64,000 bases of DNA from Planctomycetota bacterium (GCA_012960475.1 DUBE01000044.1:26473-90472), one strand, 5' to 3'. Numbered from the stretch's first letter, positions 1-9,074 are shown. Numbers and translations are program-made. The notes: a model not told the origin generated them from the letters alone.

Positions 1-629
1 AACTCGCCCAGGGTGGCCTGCAGCTGTTTGGTTTCCTGCTCTCGCAGCAAGGCCGCGGACCACTCCTGCCATGCCCGCCAGACCTCGCCCCATATGCGCC
101 ACTCTGAGTGCAGGACGGCTGTTCGAGCAACCTGGTGTCGGGCTGCTGCGTGTTCGGTTTCTGCTCCCGTGCGCCCTGTGATCGGAAGCGAGAAGGAGAG
201 GCTTGGGCCTATGATCCAGGGATCGGGAATGTCGTCCGTGGCGCGCAAGGCACTGAGGGCGAACTCCGGGTCAGTCCACTGACCGGCGTATTGGGCGCGG
301 GCGGCGGCGAGGCCTGCTTCCAGGCGGGCCAGGCGCAACTCCGGATTGAATGCAAGTGCCACAAGTCTTGCCTCGTGCAAGTCCAGGCCATCGCTCAGGT
401 CGAGTTCCCTTTGGGGCCCGGGCAGAGGCGCTTGGCGTTGCTCAAGAAAAGCTTGCAGGCTGCCGTCATCCAGAGTCCTCGCCTGCCACGCCGCTTGGTG
501 GGCAGCGGTATCAAGAGGGCTCGGCGCATAGCTCTGGCAAGCGCTTAGCAGTACCAGTATTCCCAAGCCGGGGCCAGGTAAGAGAGGCGCGTTAGGGGCG
601 GGTATTTCTTTGGATATCCAATTCTTCAT
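1..629 (-). CDS. CzcC/TolC-type outer-membrane efflux lipoprotein, 5' part (truncated by window edge)
   Basis: An open frame runs from an ATG at 629 to the left edge without a stop, so about 209 N-terminal residues are visible. Residues 1-31 form a lipoprotein signal ending LLSAC (Cys31). The mature part has the heptad-rich look of the outer-membrane efflux (TolC) family: LDLHEARLVALAFNPELRLA is the classic first repeat of metal-efflux CzcC proteins, followed by a FSLPITGRTGAE stretch near the first barrel strands. It starts about 100 bp after the His/Cys-rich protein gene on the same strand, so the two are probably one metal-efflux operon continuing to the left, where CzcB/CzcA-type partners would be expected. 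The metal specificity cannot be read from this part. No strong Shine-Dalgarno site is visible. Confidence 0.85.
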   Translation of the reverse strand, partial: MKNWISKEIPAPNAPLLPGPGLGILVLLSACQSYAPSPLDTAAHQAAWQARTLDDGSLQAFLEQRQAPLPGPQRELDLSDGLDLHEARLVALAFNPELRLARLEAGLAAARAQYAGQWTDPEFALSALRATDDIPDPWIIGPSLSFSLPITGRTGAETEHAAARHQVARTAVLHSEWRIWGEVWRAWQEWSAALLREQETKQLQATLGE

Positions 630-730
630 CGCATCGGGTCACAAATCCTTTCATCACTGAATATTTCTCTGGGCCAATGGCCCAAAGGACGGGTCGCCGT
701 GGGCTGCAAGCCCAAGGGACAAACTCAAAT

Positions 731-1144
731 TCAGCTCGGAAGGGGCGGTGCCCGGGGACGTGCGCTCTTTGGAGGAGGCGGTCCCAGCGGAAGATTGCCC
801 AAGGAGTCAGAGGCGACTCCAGTGGGCCATGTGAAGTTCAAATGCACCCGGTTGTCTGGCACCAAGGCCAGAACATGTACCGGACCATCATTGGTCTGGT
901 GCGGCTCACTCAGGGTTTCTTCGTGGTCCCCCAGGGAGTGCGGCAGGTGTTGTTCACAGGAATGACCGGGGTGGCAGTCGTCAGCTTCGGAGCACTTGTG
1001 CTCATCAGCACACTCCTTCGCCCCGTGCACCTGATGCGCATGGCCGCCAGCATCCAGGTGTGCGTGTTCTCCCTGGTGAACAGCCTGACTTGGAGATCCC
1101 GTGGCCAGGCAAAGACAAGCCACCACTCCTGCCAGTTGTTTCAT
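731..1144 (-). CDS. His/Cys-rich exported protein, probable metal-binding partner of efflux system
   Basis: I do not recognise a named family. Starting at the ATG at 1144, residues 1-21 (MKQLAGVVACLCLATGSPSQA) make a convincing Sec signal peptide. Upstream in-frame starts exist at 1189 and 1222, but they would put a poorly formed extension in front of it. The next 50 or so residues are crowded with His, Cys, Asp and Glu (for example EHAHLDAGGHAHQVHG and CSEADDCHPGHSCEQHLPH). A short conserved-looking segment (DGPVHVLALVPDNRVHLNF) and a Pro/Arg-rich tail follow. His/Cys clusters after a signal peptide, directly upstream of a CzcC-like gene, suggest a periplasmic metal buffer or sensor. That role is an inference. 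Confidence 0.7.
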   Translation of the reverse strand: MKQLAGVVACLCLATGSPSQAVHQGEHAHLDAGGHAHQVHGAKECADEHKCSEADDCHPGHSCEQHLPHSLGDHEETLSEPHQTNDGPVHVLALVPDNRVHLNFTWPTGVASDSLGNLPLGPPPPKSARPRAPPLPS

Positions 1145-1489
1145 AACGAGACACATGCAGACCGCGAGACCGATGGCGGCTCGCTGCATATGGGTTCGTT
1201 TGCTGGCTTGGTGGAGGATCATGTGAGCAGCTCGGAGGGGCTATTCGTTGCTGCAGGATGGAGGAAAAGCGAGGCCTAGGTCAAGGTACGGGCCTGTTTT
1301 GAGGCTCTGAGGGGCTATGGGTGTGTGAAGCGACCCCATAGATACTAACTCCTCATCGACCGCGGGGTGGTCCGTACCGTTGGATCACGGGGCACATTTC
1401 CCGAGCTTTGGGGGAAGCGCGCGCTTGGTCGCCGTTGCTGGCTTGATGACCTTGGGTGGCAGGATGCTACAAGATCAAAAGACACGGGG
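1145..1489. other. Intergenic region with inverted repeat
   Basis: About 345 bp separate the DUF4442 gene (ending at 1490 on the minus strand) from the His/Cys-rich gene. It contains possible upstream in-frame starts of the latter (1189, 1222) and the inverted repeat at 1315-1341. I see no convincing coding frame of its own and no clear sigma-70 boxes. Confidence 0.5.
1315..1341 (-). terminator. Inverted repeat: possible terminator or operator
   Basis: CTATGGG (1315-1321) and CCCATAG (1335-1341) are exact inverted complements separated by 13 bases. The repeat lies downstream of the DUF4442 gene and upstream of the metal-efflux genes, so it could end the first transcript or be a regulator site for the second. 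There is no U-run, so an intrinsic terminator is not certain. Confidence 0.35.
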
Positions 1490-1993
1490 TCAGAAAGCCG
1501 CGTGGGCACCTTGTTCATCTCGGGCCAGGCGCACATAGGCTTCCATGCTGATGCGCGCGCAGATTGTGCCGTTGAGGTCAACCGCCAGTACATCAATCGA
1601 CTGGCGGAAACGGCCCTTGGATTCGAGCTCCGCAGTCGCCCAGGCCACATCTTCATCGCTCAGGCGAAATTCCAGGATCAGCTCTGTGGCCGCTGGCTTC
1701 TCGTAACGGATCTGCCCCGCCTGCAACCAGCTCTCTACCTGCAGGCCCCGCTGGGCAAACAGTTGCCAGTAAAGCATGGGCAGAGGTGAGTCTGCGGCGG
1801 AGTAGATCGTGCCGCCGAAGGTTGTGCCATGCAGGTTGCGAGTCCAGATGCTGCGTTTGACCCGCACACGGCAATATTGAAAGTCCTGGCTTACCTCCAT
1901 AATCTTGATGCGCTGGAACAAGAGGGGAGGGAAGAGGTTCAGCATCCACTTCATGGCCCATGGGCTCAGCTTGCGGTTTTGAAGGCGTGACAT
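1490..1993 (-). CDS. DUF4442 hotdog-fold thioesterase-like protein
   Basis: A 167-residue protein with the features of the DUF4442 family (hotdog fold, related to PaaI/YiiD-type thioesterases). It has an N-terminal NLFPPLLFQRIKIMEVS helix and strand, followed by the family hallmark RNLHGTTFGGTIYSAADS, where the HG..GG segment forms the substrate-pocket loop. Central helix and strands follow. The length is normal and the ATG at 1993 gives the expected N-terminus. The likely role is acyl-CoA or acyl-ACP thioester hydrolysis, but members are mostly uncharacterised. The lipase-like hydrolase gene ends 110 bp upstream on the same strand, which fits a lipid-related neighbourhood without proving it. 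Confidence 0.8.
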   Translation of the reverse strand: MSRLQNRKLSPWAMKWMLNLFPPLLFQRIKIMEVSQDFQYCRVRVKRSIWTRNLHGTTFGGTIYSAADSPLPMLYWQLFAQRGLQVESWLQAGQIRYEKPAATELILEFRLSDEDVAWATAELESKGRFRQSIDVLAVDLNGTICARISMEAYVRLARDEQGAHAAF

Positions 1994-2103
1994 GAAGGTT
2001 GTTGCTTGGCGAACTCAGTCCAGATAACTGTCCAGGGGCCAGGTGCTGCCGTCCAGAGCCAGCACTACCCGGTGCTTGTGAAACTGATTGCTGATGGGGT
2101 CGT

Positions 2104-2946
2104 TCATCCTTGTGTGCTGGGGATGTGTTCGCCTAGCCAGGTGCAGAGGTCTGCGAGCACCTTGTCCCGTTCCAGTTCATTGAATATCTCATGGTAGAGG
2201 CCGGGATACTCCAGACACTGCTTGTCTTGGGATCCCGCGGCCTTGAAGAAGGCCCGCGAAGCCTCGATGCGAGTGATTTCATCCGCCCCGGCCAGCATGC
2301 AGAGCAGTGAAATCTTGACCCCCGGCGCATCTTCGAGCAGCTTGGGCTGGACATCAAGGCACTCGGTGTACCAACGGGCGGTGGCGTTCAGCTGGGCGTG
2401 GGGATCGATGGCCAGGTCCTTGGCCACCCTTGGATCATGGGATAGCAGGTCCCGGTCCAGTCCCGATGGCAGGGCCAGGCTTGGATAGACGGCGGAAAAA
2501 AACCTCCCTGCCAGAGCCTTCCAGAGAGGCACCTGCACCGCAAAGCCAAAGGCCGGGCTGGAGAGGATCAAGCCGCTCAAGGGCGGTTGGTATTGCTGCA
2601 CAAAGCGCGCAGCGATCTGGCCGCCCATGGAATGACCCAGCAGGAAGATCGGTTCTCCTCGGCTTTCCCGCACAACTCCCTCCAGGGCGTAGCGTGTGTC
2701 CTCGAGGTAGTCTTGAAAGCGCTGTACAAACACCCGCTTGCCTCCGGATTCCCCGTGGCCCCGCAGGTCAAAGGCGCTTACATCGAGGCCCAGATCATTC
2801 AGGCATGCGGCCACATGATCATAGCGGCCGCTGTGTTCCCCGAATCCGTGCACAAGCAGGATGCGCCCGCCGGGGTTGTCCAGGGCCCAGCGGCGCTGGA
2901 ATTGATTCGGGGCTCCTTCTCGGGGCAGTGTGCGGGTAGTGACCAT
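2104..2946 (-). CDS. Alpha/beta hydrolase, monoacylglycerol lipase / lysophospholipase type
   Basis: A 280-residue serine hydrolase of the monoacylglycerol lipase-like (Hydrolase_4) family. The oxyanion-loop motif LVHGFGEHSGRY (residues 31-42) is typical of lysophospholipase and MGL proteins. The nucleophile elbow is GHSMGG with Ser106. The acid is probably Asp222 (LAGADEI) and the base His252 (YPGLYHEIFNE). No signal peptide is seen, so it is probably cytoplasmic. It would release fatty acid from monoacylglycerols or lysolipids. It lies 110 bp upstream of the DUF4442 gene on the same strand. The exact substrate is unknown. Confidence 0.85.
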   Translation of the reverse strand: MVTTRTLPREGAPNQFQRRWALDNPGGRILLVHGFGEHSGRYDHVAACLNDLGLDVSAFDLRGHGESGGKRVFVQRFQDYLEDTRYALEGVVRESRGEPIFLLGHSMGGQIAARFVQQYQPPLSGLILSSPAFGFAVQVPLWKALAGRFFSAVYPSLALPSGLDRDLLSHDPRVAKDLAIDPHAQLNATARWYTECLDVQPKLLEDAPGVKISLLCMLAGADEITRIEASRAFFKAAGSQDKQCLEYPGLYHEIFNELERDKVLADLCTWLGEHIPSTQG

Positions 2947-3090
2947 GGGCAGTCAGCCTATTTCTAGGGCACCCGGATTGGCAAGGGAGGTGTCCTGGAG
3001 GCGTACTCGATTCTGTTCTACTGTAAAGCGGCCAGGGTCGAATTGGTGGGGATCGGGCTGCTGCCCCGCGACAGAAACGGGTATCGGGTC

Positions 3091-4764
3091 CTAGTCGTCG
3101 AAGGACTCGAGCACATCGGCATAGTGCTCGTTGTCGGGGGCCAGATTCAGCGCCAGGCGCACTGATGCCCGGGCTTCGTCCCGATCGCTGCCCTCGTGTT
3201 CAAAGTTGATGATGTAGATCCAGGGGCTGAAACCCAGCAGCAGCATGCCCTTGTCGAAGCGATAGGAGGCATTGAGCGGGTCGAGTTCAATCGCCTTGTC
3301 AATGTCTTCGAGGGCCAGGTCCATGCGTTCGCTGCGGGTCATGCCGTCATCCGGTTCTTCGGCGGGTTCTCCCTCTTCCAGGAACATGCCAATGCTGGCC
3401 AGTGCTCGGGCGCGGGAGGCGTAGGCCCGTGCATCGGCCAGACCCGCGTCGATTGCTGCGGTCAGGTCGGGCAGGGCCTCTTCCACTTTTCGGTTCTGTA
3501 CTGCCCGTAGTCCACGCTTGAGGCGTGCTTCCGGGGCATTGATTTCGATATCACCGATGAAATTGTGCCAGTTGCTTTCCAACAGGGCCACGTCCTTGAC
3601 CCCGAGCTTCTTGAGCAGAAAGGAGCGGATTACTTCGGGTTGGACCTGGAAACCTGTGCCTTCCTTGCCGTAACTCGGTATGGACTTGTATTCCACGCCC
3701 TTGCGTGTGTAGAGCTCCCGGAAGAAGCGCGCGAATTTCTTGGAGTAGACTCCGTCGTCGAAGTTGTTCAAGAAGTAGACGAAGGACCAGGCATGGGCGT
3801 ACTCGAAGGCCTGGAAGTCCGACCTTTCGATCATGAAAAGGTCTTCCAGGGCAATCGCCTTGTCGTCTGCAAGTGCCTGTTGCACGGTCAGAACCCGGTC
3901 GGTCTGAATCTTGCCCGGTGTGATGCTGATCTTGCCCCGCTTATCGATCTTGATGTCCGAACTTCCGAAAAAGTCCGCCACCGCTTCGTTGATCCAGATC
4001 TGGGGCCTGAATTGCGGATCGATCAGATAGGTCAGGAGGTGAGTGCATTCGTGCAGACTCACCCAGTTGGTGATGGCGGGTTCTTGATAGTCATGATAGA
4101 AGTTCAGTTCCTGCTCCAGGGGCGAAAAGTACCCTGCTACCCCGGGAGGAGTCTTCTTGAGCCGTGAGAACTCCGCTCGGCTCTTGAAGATGTTGACTTG
4201 CATCTTCGCGCGCCGTAGAGAAGGCGTCGGTTTGATGCCGATGCGCTTGTCCATCAGCTTGTAGTAGGACTCCATCAGGTCGCTGTAGTATTCAAGCAAC
4301 TCCGGCGAGGTGTTGGACTTGACGATGAAGTGTTTGCTCTCCTTGGATGGCGCCGTCTTCCAATTGGAGTAGGCGGCCATGGCGGTGGCGCGCTTCGCGC
4401 TGGCCTCGCTGGCCTTGCGCAGCATGTTCTTGTAGGCGCTCTTTGAAATCCATTTGCCATCGAAACGCACGAATCCCTGGGCGAGCTTGTCCCGCTCGTT
4501 GTCGTTCTTGGGCTTGTACTCATTGGGATCCCAAGCCATCTCCACTGCTTTGAACTTGATGTGGCCCGGTACCTCGATCGTGCCGTTAGCGAACTCCAGG
4601 ATGTAGCCTCCCTCGGGCCGCTCGCGGATGCGATCCACTTCGATCACCCGGCCGTCGATGGTGACCACCCGATCCGCTTGGGCAGCGGGGATCAGAAGGG
4701 TGAATAGGGAGAGGGTGGCGCAGCACTTGCTGCTCAAGGAGAGGCTTGGGAGGGGGATGACCAT
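3091..4764 (-). CDS. DUF1570-type zinc metalloprotease (peptidase MA-like) with C-terminal TPRs, secreted
   Basis: The start at 4764 places a Sec signal peptide (LSLFTLLIPAAQA) at the N-terminus. A longer frame to 4962 adds only a Pro/Arg-rich, unlikely extension. After a small beta domain (RVVTIDGRVIEVDRI) comes a DUF1570/peptidase-MA-like gluzincin domain. Its zinc motif is HECTH at residues 238-242, with the downstream Glu in WINEAVADFFG. The C-terminal 120 or so residues contain two TPR-like repeats (RLKRGLRAVQNRKVEEALPD; ALEDIDKAIELDPLNASYRF). The architecture is common in Planctomycetota and the substrate is unknown. It is a stand-alone gene, with a 125-bp gap to the ferrochelatase gene. 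Confidence 0.82.
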   Translation of the reverse strand: MVIPLPSLSLSSKCCATLSLFTLLIPAAQADRVVTIDGRVIEVDRIRERPEGGYILEFANGTIEVPGHIKFKAVEMAWDPNEYKPKNDNERDKLAQGFVRFDGKWISKSAYKNMLRKASEASAKRATAMAAYSNWKTAPSKESKHFIVKSNTSPELLEYYSDLMESYYKLMDKRIGIKPTPSLRRAKMQVNIFKSRAEFSRLKKTPPGVAGYFSPLEQELNFYHDYQEPAITNWVSLHECTHLLTYLIDPQFRPQIWINEAVADFFGSSDIKIDKRGKISITPGKIQTDRVLTVQQALADDKAIALEDLFMIERSDFQAFEYAHAWSFVYFLNNFDDGVYSKKFARFFRELYTRKGVEYKSIPSYGKEGTGFQVQPEVIRSFLLKKLGVKDVALLESNWHNFIGDIEINAPEARLKRGLRAVQNRKVEEALPDLTAAIDAGLADARAYASRARALASIGMFLEEGEPAEEPDDGMTRSERMDLALEDIDKAIELDPLNASYRFDKGMLLLGFSPWIYIINFEHEGSDRDEARASVRLALNLAPDNEHYADVLESFDD

Positions 4765-4889
4765 GGGAATTGCTCGGCGCGTGGGCCTATGGTGGCAGGC
4801 GGGGGGGCACCTGTCCAATCGGGGGCTCTTACGAGGACCCGGAGGCGATATTGCGAGTGGATTGGCCTGAATTGCGGGGGCCGGGTGCC

Positions 4890-6320
4890 TCATCCGTCTC
4901 CGCGCACCAGGCGGGCAAGGGCCCGGGCCCAGTCGGGATCTGCGTTGGGGCACGGCACGCACAGGAAGGTCTCGCCTCCCGCGCTGATAAAGGCTTCCTT
5001 GAGTTGCTCCCCGATTTCCTCCAGGGTCTCAAGGCAGTCGCAGGGAAAGCCCGGGGTCAGTATGGCAACGCGGCGCAGTCCCTCCCGCGCCAATTCGGGT
5101 ACCCGGTCGCTGGTACTCGGGGTCAGCCAGGGTTCACCGCCAAAGCGCGACTGAAAGGTCATTTCCCACTGGTCATCGCCGAGCCCAAGGGCTGCCGCCA
5201 GACCTCGGGCGGTCTGCTGGCAGTGGGCGAGGTAGGGATCCCCTGCGCGCACATAGCTCTCGGGCAGGCCGTGGAAGCTGAACACATGGAGTTCGGGATC
5301 CTGACCGTCGGTGACCGCTCGCGCCAACTCCGCTTGACGCGCAAGCAGGGTGGAATCCGCAGGATAGGCCGGGATCATTCTGAGGGCCGGCCCATCCCGG
5401 CGTTGGGCGAGTGCCTTGCTTACTGCAGCTTGCACTGTTCCGCTGGTGGTGTCAGACCACTGGGGGAAGAGGGGCAGCACAACCAACTCGCTCAGTCCTT
5501 CTGCGGCCAGCAGCTCGATTCCCCGGCGAATCGATGGCCGGCCGTAGCGCATTGCGGTCACGACCCGCCATGGGGAACCCAGCTCCTTGGCCAGTTCCTG
5601 GGTCAGAGCCTCGGTGTGCATCAGCAAAGGCGACCCTTGTGATGTCCAGATGCTCGCGTAGGCCCGGGTTACTCGCCGCACTCGCCAGGGCAGGACGAAC
5701 AGATTGAGGATCGGGATCCAGAGCAGGCGCGGCAGGCGCACCACCCGGGGATCGCTGAGGAATTCGCGCAGATAGCGCCGGACGGCTCCTGGTTCCGCAG
5801 CATCGGGGGTGCCCAGGTTGACCACCAGGAGGCCTCGGGTTGTGGGCCTCTTATTTGGGTCAGCACTCTTGGCGCTGGTTTCAATCGGCGGCGGCAGCAA
5901 ACCCCAATAGGCCAGGGAACTCGCCGTCAGTGCCGCGCCAATACCCACATAGAGCGCACCCACCGGACCATAGGACAGGTATCCGTTGCTGGCCAAGGCC
6001 CTGAGTCCCACCCCCGCGCCGATCATCAAGGCAATCAGAGGCCAAAAGCTGGGGGCGAAGACAAGCTGCAGGCGTGGTACCGCGAGATCGCGCATGCGTC
6101 GCCGATTACGCAGGGCCGTGTTCCAAAGTACGTAGCGCCCCTTGGCTGCGCCCAGTATCAATCCGCCCACAAGCCAGGCGGTGGTACCAATTGGATTGGT
6201 CTCTGCCAGGGGCTTGAGCATCAGCCAGCCTCGCACCAGCAACATGCCGCCTACCCCGATCCAGATCAGGGCGGCGATTCGGTTCAGGGTGCTGAGGCGA
6301 ACCTTCATGTTCGGGAGCAT
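4890..6320 (-). CDS. hemH: Ferrochelatase with N-terminal four-helix membrane extension
   Basis: Residues from about 160 to the end are a ferrochelatase, which inserts Fe2+ into protoporphyrin IX (or coproporphyrin). The domain begins TRGLLVVNLGTPDAAE. It contains SFHGLPESY with the catalytic His at about residue 350, FQSRFGGEPWLTP with the conserved Glu, and the closing PGFPCDCLETLEEIGEQ. The first 140 residues are unusual: four hydrophobic segments at about 10-30, 42-60, 87-110 and 117-141, joined by a basic loop RNRRRMRDLAVPR. Ferrochelatases are normally soluble or peripheral and about 320-360 residues long, so this is a fusion to a small integral-membrane domain. Cys pairs CDC and CVPC near the C-terminus could hold a [2Fe-2S] cluster as in some bacterial ferrochelatases, but this is only suggestive. 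The start may be the ATG at 6320 or at 6308. Confidence 0.9.
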   Translation of the reverse strand: MLPNMKVRLSTLNRIAALIWIGVGGMLLVRGWLMLKPLAETNPIGTTAWLVGGLILGAAKGRYVLWNTALRNRRRMRDLAVPRLQLVFAPSFWPLIALMIGAGVGLRALASNGYLSYGPVGALYVGIGAALTASSLAYWGLLPPPIETSAKSADPNKRPTTRGLLVVNLGTPDAAEPGAVRRYLREFLSDPRVVRLPRLLWIPILNLFVLPWRVRRVTRAYASIWTSQGSPLLMHTEALTQELAKELGSPWRVVTAMRYGRPSIRRGIELLAAEGLSELVVLPLFPQWSDTTSGTVQAAVSKALAQRRDGPALRMIPAYPADSTLLARQAELARAVTDGQDPELHVFSFHGLPESYVRAGDPYLAHCQQTARGLAAALGLGDDQWEMTFQSRFGGEPWLTPSTSDRVPELAREGLRRVAILTPGFPCDCLETLEEIGEQLKEAFISAGGETFLCVPCPNADPDWARALARLVRGDG

Positions 6321-6380
6321 ACGGGAGGGCTGTCGGCGGGCAGCCTTCGGCGTCTGAAATTCCTCTGGGGTCTGGGTGGC

Positions 6381-6866
6381 TCAGCCATCTGTGTCCGTCA
6401 GTTCGCTGTTCACATAATTCCCCGTGCGCTGTTCATCTACTGAGCCATCGTTCTTCCAAAAGGACCAGGGTCCTTCACGGCGGCCTGCCTCGAACCGGCC
6501 CCCGCTCTTCTTGCGTCCGGATCCTTCATGCCAGTAGGTCCAGGTCCCTTCCCGCAGGCTGACCCGGGTCCCCGGGACCGGCACGCGCTCCCCCTGGGAT
6601 TCCCGTTGCCCGTTGCGATACCAGGTCTCCCAGGTGCCCAGTTTGAGGCCGCCTGAGTAGTGTCCCCTGCTGCGCATCTGGCCGTCGAAGTACCAGGCGG
6701 TCCAAAGACCCTCTTCCGCGCCGGGAGCGCCCTCGCCCTGGTAGCGCCGTACCCCCTGCTCATGCTGGCTGGGGCGTGGCGGGTCGCAGGCGATCAGGCA
6801 GCCGAGCCCCAAGATCGCGGCGAGGATTCGTCGCGGGGTGGGGGGCGCTTTGGCAGGACCGATCAA
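6381..6866 (-). CDS. MORN-repeat lipoprotein (YwqK-like)
   Basis: A 161-residue protein beginning with a TTG at 6866. This is the only plausible start after an in-frame stop and before the lipobox. The signal ends LIAC with Cys27, so it is a lipoprotein. The body is a ladder of MORN-type repeats of the YwqK family: GLWTAWYFDGQMRSRGHY, GTWETWYRNGQRESQG, GTWTYWHEGSGRKKSGG, GPWSFWKNDGS. Repeats of this type are annotated as toxin-antitoxin-like (YwqK) antitoxins, but most are simply surface repeat proteins and no toxin is adjacent. The gene follows glnN by 12 bp, so it may be co-transcribed. Function unknown. Confidence 0.78.
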   Translation of the reverse strand: MIGPAKAPPTPRRILAAILGLGCLIACDPPRPSQHEQGVRRYQGEGAPGAEEGLWTAWYFDGQMRSRGHYSGGLKLGTWETWYRNGQRESQGERVPVPGTRVSLREGTWTYWHEGSGRKKSGGRFEAGRREGPWSFWKNDGSVDEQRTGNYVNSELTDTDG

Positions 6867-6878
6867 GAGCGTTCGGGC

Positions 6879-9074
6879 TCAGCGGATGAACATCATCTCG
6901 CGGTACTTGGGCAGGGGCCAGAGACTGTCGTCTACCAATCGCTCCAAGAAGTCCGCCGCGTCACGCACCTGCTCCATGGCAGGTAGCACTTCGTTGCGAT
7001 AGCCCATCGCCTGAGCCGCCACATCGTCGGAGTCCGACTCCCAACGTTCTTGCACCTTGAGCAGTGCGTCCACGGAATTCTTCAGGTCTCCAATCGTCTT
7101 GGTCACCAGGGCCAGGGTTTCTTTCTGCGGAGATGTGCCTTCTTCGCCCACAACAGCTTGCAGGGCGTTGATGGAGTCTGCCAGGCGTTTTTGATGTTCC
7201 ATTGCCGCGGGGAGCAGCATGGTCATGGCCAGGTCGCGGGTTGCCATGGCTTCCACGTTGATCTTGTTCGTGTAGATCTCGGTCTGTACATGCCAGCGGG
7301 ACTCCAGTTCCTCGGCAGTGAACACGCCCATCTTGTTGAAGAGCTCTTCGTTCTTGGGATCACGCAGGGGTTTGAGTGCTTCGGGCGTACCCTTGAGTTC
7401 CAACAGTCCACGCTTGGCGGCTTCTACTCGCCACTCGGCGGCGTAGTTGTCACCGGAAAACAGAATACGCCGGTGCTTGCTCAGGGTCTCGCGCACTACC
7501 CTTTGGATGTTCTCGGTGCTCGGTCCTCCGCTGGCTTCAATTGTGTCGGACAGGTAATCAAGAGACTCCGCCAGGATCGTGTTGAGGAAGGTTGCTGGAT
7601 ATGCCGGCGACTGGTTTGAACCCACTGCCCGGAATTCGAAGCGGTTTCCCGTGAACGCCAGGGGCGAGGTGCGGTTGCGATCGGAAATATCCCGGGGCAG
7701 GTCCGGCAAGCTGGTGACTCCCAAACGCAGGGGCTCGGTGGTGCTGCCTTCGGGGATGTCTCCGGCGATAATCGAGTCCACGATCCCCTCCAGGTGCGCG
7801 CCCAGGAAGACTGACATGATCGCCGGCGGTGCTTCGTTGGCGCCCAGACGATAGTCGTTGGCGGCGCTGGCGATGGAACTGCGCAGCAGGTCCTGGTGCA
7901 GGTCCACCCCGCGGGCCACGGCGGTCAGGAAGAGGATGAACTTGAGGTTCTCGTGGGGCGTCTTGCCCGGGTCAAACAGGTTGTTGCCCAGGTTGTCCGC
8001 TACCGACCAGTTCAGGTGTTTGCCCGAACCATTCAAGCCTGCAAAGGGTTTTTCATGCAGCAAGGCGGCGAACCCATGGCGTTCTGCTATTTCTTCCAGC
8101 AGGGCCATGGTCAGCATGTTGTGATCCGTTGAGATCGAAATCGGCATGTAGACCGGGGCCAGTTCAAACTGGCTGGGGGCGACTTCATTGTGCCGCGTCT
8201 TGGCGGGAATACCCAGCAGCCAGAGCTCGTGCTCCAGGTCGTGCATGAATCGCAGGACCCGGCTGGGGATGTTGCCGAAGTAGTGATCGTCGAACTCTTG
8301 CCCTTTGTAGGGGCGCGCACCGAAGAGCGTGCGTCCACAGGCCAACAGGTCTGGCCGCAGGTTGAAGAAGTCCGCGTCGATCAAGAAGTACTCCTGCTCG
8401 ATGCCGCCGCTTGAAGAGGCGCGGGTGACCTGATTCTCGCCGATCATCTGCAGCAGGCGGGTAGCTGCCTTGGATAGTGCCTGGTTCGAACGCAAGAGGG
8501 GTGTTTTCTTGTCCAGGGCCGCGCCGGTCCAGGAACAGAAAGCCGTGGGGATCGTCAGGGTTGCACCCTCGGGAGTGCACCGCAGGAAGGCAGGAGAGGT
8601 GGGATCCCAGGCGGTGTAGCCCCGAGCTTCAAAGGTGGCACGCAGGCCGCCGGAAGGAAAAGACGAGGCGTCGGGCTCTCCCTGGAACAGTTGGCTTCCG
8701 GAGAACTCCAGCAGCGCCCCTCCGTCCTCGGTGGGCTTGAGGAAGGAGTCGTGCTTCTCCGCGGTGGAGCCCGTCATGGGCTGGAACCAGTGGGTGTAGT
8801 GGGTTGCGCCGTTCTCAATGGCCCAGTCTTTCATGGCGCTGGCCACCGAGTCCGCGATCTCTGCGGTCAAGGGAGCGCCGATTTCGATCACTCTCCGTAG
8901 AGCCTCGTAGACCGGTGCGGGCAGCCGCTGCTTCTGCGCCCTGTCGTTGAAGACGTACTTGCCGAAGTACTCGGGGATGCGTGCGTTGTTGGGTTCTTCG
9001 GTCATGTTCTCAGGCTCGATCACCGCTTCGTGGGCAATGCTGCGAACCGCCTCGTGACGGGTGCTTGCTGTCAT
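6879..9074 (-). CDS. glnN: Glutamine synthetase type III
   Basis: A 731-residue protein of the GSIII class, which condenses glutamate, ammonia and ATP to glutamine. Size and motifs fit GSIII rather than GSI (about 470 residues). It has the family N-terminus IPEYFGKYVFND and the metal and glutamate-binding GGIEQEYFLID. RHNEVAPSQFELAPVY and the ATP/ammonia-site signature KPFAGLNGSGKHLNWS follow. A long C-terminal helical extension (QKRLADSINALQAVVGEEG to EQVRDAADFLERLVDD) is also characteristic. The ATG at 9074 is the only start that keeps the extended N-terminus. No GlnK/AmtB gene lies next to it, so nitrogen regulation cannot be read from the context. Confidence 0.95.
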   Translation of the reverse strand: MTASTRHEAVRSIAHEAVIEPENMTEEPNNARIPEYFGKYVFNDRAQKQRLPAPVYEALRRVIEIGAPLTAEIADSVASAMKDWAIENGATHYTHWFQPMTGSTAEKHDSFLKPTEDGGALLEFSGSQLFQGEPDASSFPSGGLRATFEARGYTAWDPTSPAFLRCTPEGATLTIPTAFCSWTGAALDKKTPLLRSNQALSKAATRLLQMIGENQVTRASSSGGIEQEYFLIDADFFNLRPDLLACGRTLFGARPYKGQEFDDHYFGNIPSRVLRFMHDLEHELWLLGIPAKTRHNEVAPSQFELAPVYMPISISTDHNMLTMALLEEIAERHGFAALLHEKPFAGLNGSGKHLNWSVADNLGNNLFDPGKTPHENLKFILFLTAVARGVDLHQDLLRSSIASAANDYRLGANEAPPAIMSVFLGAHLEGIVDSIIAGDIPEGSTTEPLRLGVTSLPDLPRDISDRNRTSPLAFTGNRFEFRAVGSNQSPAYPATFLNTILAESLDYLSDTIEASGGPSTENIQRVVRETLSKHRRILFSGDNYAAEWRVEAAKRGLLELKGTPEALKPLRDPKNEELFNKMGVFTAEELESRWHVQTEIYTNKINVEAMATRDLAMTMLLPAAMEHQKRLADSINALQAVVGEEGTSPQKETLALVTKTIGDLKNSVDALLKVQERWESDSDDVAAQAMGYRNEVLPAMEQVRDAADFLERLVDDSLWPLPKYREMMFIR

